6,787 bases of DNA from Bacteroidota bacterium (GTDB lineage Bacteria > Zhuqueibacterota > JdFR-76 > DREG01). Below are positions 4,648 to 6,787 of this stretch, one piece after another. The stretch spans positions 1 to 6,787 of the forward strand of contig JAUXJX010000109.1 in the NCBI GenBank assembly GCA_030624545.1. Direction: 5' to 3'. Numbering within the stretch: the first letter of the stretch is position 1; each line of letters begins with the position of its first letter. Both the position numbers and the translations under genes were made by a program. The notes under the pieces were generated by a model, which was not told where the DNA came from, searched no databases, and was given only the letters and a program-made list of their open reading frames with translations.

Positions 4648-6513
4648 ATGTTGTTGAATCAACGAAACCGAAAAGCCATCGCGCTCGGGCTGATTTTTCT
4701 TTTCGCCACTGTCAGCTCGATTCATGGACAAACCCAAAAGCCCGTGCTGCACGGAAAACACTGGGTTGCCAGTACCGGAAAGCCGCTGGGCGCTACGGCG
4801 GGCGCCAAAATCTTTGATCGGGGCGGCAATGCTGTAGACGCAACCTGCGCCATGCTGGCTGCGACCTGTACCATGTATGACGTCTTGAGCTGGGGCGGAG
4901 AGACCCAGGCGCTCATTTACAACCCGCATACCAAGAAGGTGTACGGCATCAATGCTTTAGGCGTGGCTCCTACCGGCGCAACACCGGAATTCTTCAAGGA
5001 CAAGGATATGGAATTTCCGCCCCGATTTGGCCCTCTGGCTGCGGTAACTCCAGGCACGCCCGGGGGCTTGATGGTGATGCTTGCCGAGTTTGGCTCGATG
5101 AGCCTCAAGGAAGTATTGGAGCCCGCTATGCAGATGGCCGAAGGTTATCCCATCGAAAGGCAGATGGCGAACGGCATAGAGAGACAAAAAGAGTGGATCA
5201 AGAAGTGGCCTTACTCCAAGAGCCTGTTTCTTCCACATTTAGGCGAAGAGCGCGAAGCGCCCTATCCGGGAGAGATCTTCCGCCAGCCCGATCTGTTGAC
5301 CACATTGAAAAGACTGGTGGAAGCGGAAGAGAAGGCTTTGGCGGCCGGCATGGGTCGCGCGGACGCGATCTACGCAGCTTATGAACGTTTCTACAAAGGC
5401 GATATTGCAGAGGAATTTGTGCGGGGGTCCCGGGAACAGGGCGGCCTCCACACCATGGAGGATCTCGCCAATTGGAAGGTACATATCGAAGAGCCGGTGA
5501 TGACAACCTACAAGGGAATCGAAGTCTACAAGCTGACCACCTGGGTCCAGGGTCCGGTAATGCTGCAGGCGCTAAACATATTGGAAAACCTTGATCTCGC
5601 ATCTATGGGCTACAACAGCGCCAGATATGTTCATGCGCTCTACCAGACCATGAACCTGGCGTTTGCGGACCGGGATTTCTACTATGGGGATCCTTACTTC
5701 CCGCCTGAAGAGCCGGTCAAAGGACTGCTTTCCAAGGAATATGAGAAAGAGCGCTTGAAGCAGATCGAAAGGGATAAGAACAATCCGGATGTGAAACCCG
5801 GCGATCCTTATCCGTTCGAGGGCGGGGAAAATCCTTTTCTGCATCTGCTAGAAAAATGGTCCAATGTTGACACTGCCAAGGTGGCCGGTATGAATCCACA
5901 AGAAAGAATGGAGTACGAGGAAGGCTTTTTTGCCGGCACGACTTCCATAGAGGCGGCGGACGAGGAAGGTTGGGTGGTTTCGGTTACGCCGAGCGGCGGC
6001 TGGATTCCGGCCTGCATCGCCGGGAAAACCGGCATCGGCATGAGCCAGCGCATGCAGAGCTTCGTCCTCGATGAAGGCAAGAACCCCTACAATTTGGTTG
6101 CGCCCGGCAAGAGGCCCCGTGCGACGTTAACGCCGGGTCTCGCTTTGAAAGACGGCAAACCCTACCTCTCCTTTGCCGTCCAGGGCGGCGACACGCAGGA
6201 TCAGAACCTGCTGCAGTTTTTTCTGAACGTGGTGGAGTTCGGCATGAACGTCCAGGAAGCCTGCGAGGCGGCCAACATCGCGAGTTACCAGATGCAGAGT
6301 TCCTTCGGCACGCATGAGGCCACTCCCGGCAGGCTGACCCTACATGAAGCTGTACCGCCCTGGGTACGCTCGAAGCTGGCAAAGATGGGTTACAGGTTGA
6401 ATTACAGGCGGAGAACCTCGGGCCCGATTACGGCGATCTATTTTGATTGGGAACACGGCAGTTTCTGGGGCGGCGCGAGCAATTATGGCGAGGATTATGG
6501 GATAGCGTGGTAG
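4648..6513 (+). CDS. Exported gamma-glutamyltransferase-family Ntn hydrolase, probably of non-classical specificity
   Basis: This 621-residue protein has a signal peptide (NQRNRK, then AIALGLIFLFATVSSIHG, cleavage likely near residue 27) and the GGT fold. It is made as a proenzyme that cleaves itself before a threonine. The cleavage motif is AGTTSIEAAD, making Thr431 the nucleophile and giving a small subunit of 191 residues. Other landmarks are RGGNAVDATCAML (58-70), GGLHTMEDLANW (265-276), YVHALYQTMNLAFADRD (327-343), PGKRPRATLTPGLALKDGKPYL (486-507, family P-x-K-R-P...S/T-P motif) and VQGGDTQDQ (511-519, oxyanion region). The Arg-Glu-x-Ala-Pro motif that binds the gamma-glutamyl carboxylate in classical GGT is replaced by NALGVAPTGATP (102-113). 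A long linker (about 350-425) precedes the cleavage site. AAGGAGG 7 nt upstream fixes the start. It probably has its own transcript. Alternatives include HpxW-like amidohydrolase or acylase; calling it a glutathione enzyme is not justified. Confidence 0.88.
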   Translation: MLLNQRNRKAIALGLIFLFATVSSIHGQTQKPVLHGKHWVASTGKPLGATAGAKIFDRGGNAVDATCAMLAATCTMYDVLSWGGETQALIYNPHTKKVYGINALGVAPTGATPEFFKDKDMEFPPRFGPLAAVTPGTPGGLMVMLAEFGSMSLKEVLEPAMQMAEGYPIERQMANGIERQKEWIKKWPYSKSLFLPHLGEEREAPYPGEIFRQPDLLTTLKRLVEAEEKALAAGMGRADAIYAAYERFYKGDIAEEFVRGSREQGGLHTMEDLANWKVHIEEPVMTTYKGIEVYKLTTWVQGPVMLQALNILENLDLASMGYNSARYVHALYQTMNLAFADRDFYYGDPYFPPEEPVKGLLSKEYEKERLKQIERDKNNPDVKPGDPYPFEGGENPFLHLLEKWSNVDTAKVAGMNPQERMEYEEGFFAGTTSIEAADEEGWVVSVTPSGGWIPACIAGKTGIGMSQRMQSFVLDEGKNPYNLVAPGKRPRATLTPGLALKDGKPYLSFAVQGGDTQDQNLLQFFLNVVEFGMNVQEACEAANIASYQMQSSFGTHEATPGRLTLHEAVPPWVRSKLAKMGYRLNYRRRTSGPITAIYFDWEHGSFWGGASNYGEDYGIAW

Positions 6514-6530
6514 CGAGTATTTAGAAATTA

Positions 6531-6675
6531 AACACCGAAGAACACCGAAAGACACCGAATAAAAAAGAGCAAGTCTGCATTGTATCATGGTATGAAAAGG
6601 TCTGAATAGGATTTTGCGGCTGCCAGATTTCAGCTCCCCCGTGTACTTCGGTGTGATTCGGTGTTGTCCGGTGTT
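6531..6675. repeat. Inverted array of ACACCGAA decamers (3 + 3 units) between convergent genes
   Basis: Three tandem 10-bp units (AACACCGAAG, AACACCGAAA, GACACCGAAT; 6531-6560) are mirrored by three inverted units (CTTCGGTGTG, ATTCGGTGTT, GTCCGGTGTT; 6646-6675). TTAA flanks each outer side. The two 30-bp arms are almost fully complementary around an 85-bp centre that shows no open gene or clear symmetry. It lies between the stop codons of two converging genes (6513 and 6681). It may be a non-autonomous mobile repeat, and as RNA would form a long stem from either strand. It lacks a short loop and a T tract, so it is not a classical terminator. Confidence 0.75.
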
Positions 6676-6680
6676 AATGA

Positions 6681-6787
6681 CTACCTGATGTCCAACCACC
6701 TGCGCCAATCGGAATCCTGCAGCTCGTTGCGGGCGGTGGAGTGAACCAGCAGGTATTCCCCGAAGCCGCGGGTATCGACAAAGACAA
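6681..6787 (-). CDS. C-terminal end of an unidentified minus-strand gene
   Basis: Reading the minus strand from 6785, 34 codons are open to a TAG at 6683-6681. They begin VFVDTRGFGEYLLVHS and end DSDWRRWLDIR. The residue composition (aromatic, mixed charged, few rare residues) looks like real protein, and the stop lies just outside the repeat array, the same arrangement seen at the other side of that array. The remaining frames of this stretch give less protein-like text. The gene starts outside the window and I do not recognise the family. The call rests on composition and position only. Confidence 0.5.
   Translation of the reverse strand, partial: VFVDTRGFGEYLLVHSTARNELQDSDWRRWLDIR

Noticed and set aside
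6531..6675. CRISPR array
   Set aside because: Units are 10 bp, tandem without spacers, and appear in inverted orientation on the other side. No repeat-spacer structure or cas gene is present.
6340..6708. Minus-strand open frame of 122 codons across the repeat array
   Set aside because: It runs through both repeat arms and antisense to the GGT-family C-terminus with no recognisable motif.

Overview
The window looks like chromosomal DNA of an uncultured Gram-negative bacterium. Two enzymes carry Sec-type signal peptides, Shine-Dalgarno sites are strong, and short palindromic repeats sit in and between genes. A FapA (DUF342) protein and repeats of the TGTCATTCCC/GGGAATGACA and TTCGTCAGGCTCAGGACAGG types recall Desulfobacterota (old Deltaproteobacteria) or related metagenomic lineages. 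That placement is an inference with low to moderate confidence.

Layout, left to right. (1) Positions 2-1204 hold the 3' part of a fapA-like gene, cut by the window edge. (2) A type II toxin-antitoxin pair lies on the minus strand (1801-1288): a ParD-like antitoxin overlapping a RelE/ParE-type toxin, with a palindrome upstream that could be its operator. (3) Positions 1802-2253 contain no intact gene. They hold the antitoxin upstream region and the C-terminal remnant of a secreted-protein gene (to 2228), in which a perfect -35 box is embedded. (4) A short plus-strand operon follows: a DJ-1/PfpI-family protein from a TTG start (2254-2847), then after 41 bp a signal-peptide-bearing M20 hydrolase of the allantoate amidohydrolase/N-carbamoyl-amino-acid hydrolase family (2889-4298). 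(5) A 349-bp intergenic stretch holds a terminator-like hairpin and a nested inverted-repeat element ending just before the next gene. (6) A secreted gamma-glutamyltransferase-family Ntn hydrolase occupies 4648-6513. (7) A 3 + 3 array of inverted ACACCGAA-type decamers separates it from the C-terminal end of an unidentified minus-strand gene (6681-6787).

How the genes may work together: the M20 hydrolase and the GGT-family protein both look exported and both act on C-N bonds of small amides or ureides. The GGT-family protein lacks the arginine motif expected of true gamma-glutamyl transferases, so it may use a different substrate. HpxW oxamate amidohydrolase, from the same superfamily and from purine-ureide pathways, is one precedent. 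A shared periplasmic nitrogen-scavenging role is a hypothesis only.

The most unusual observation is a 78-bp palindromic repeat sitting in frame inside the M20 gene. It adds 26 codons at the junction between signal peptide and mature protein without breaking the reading frame. No complete new defence or mobile system is visible.
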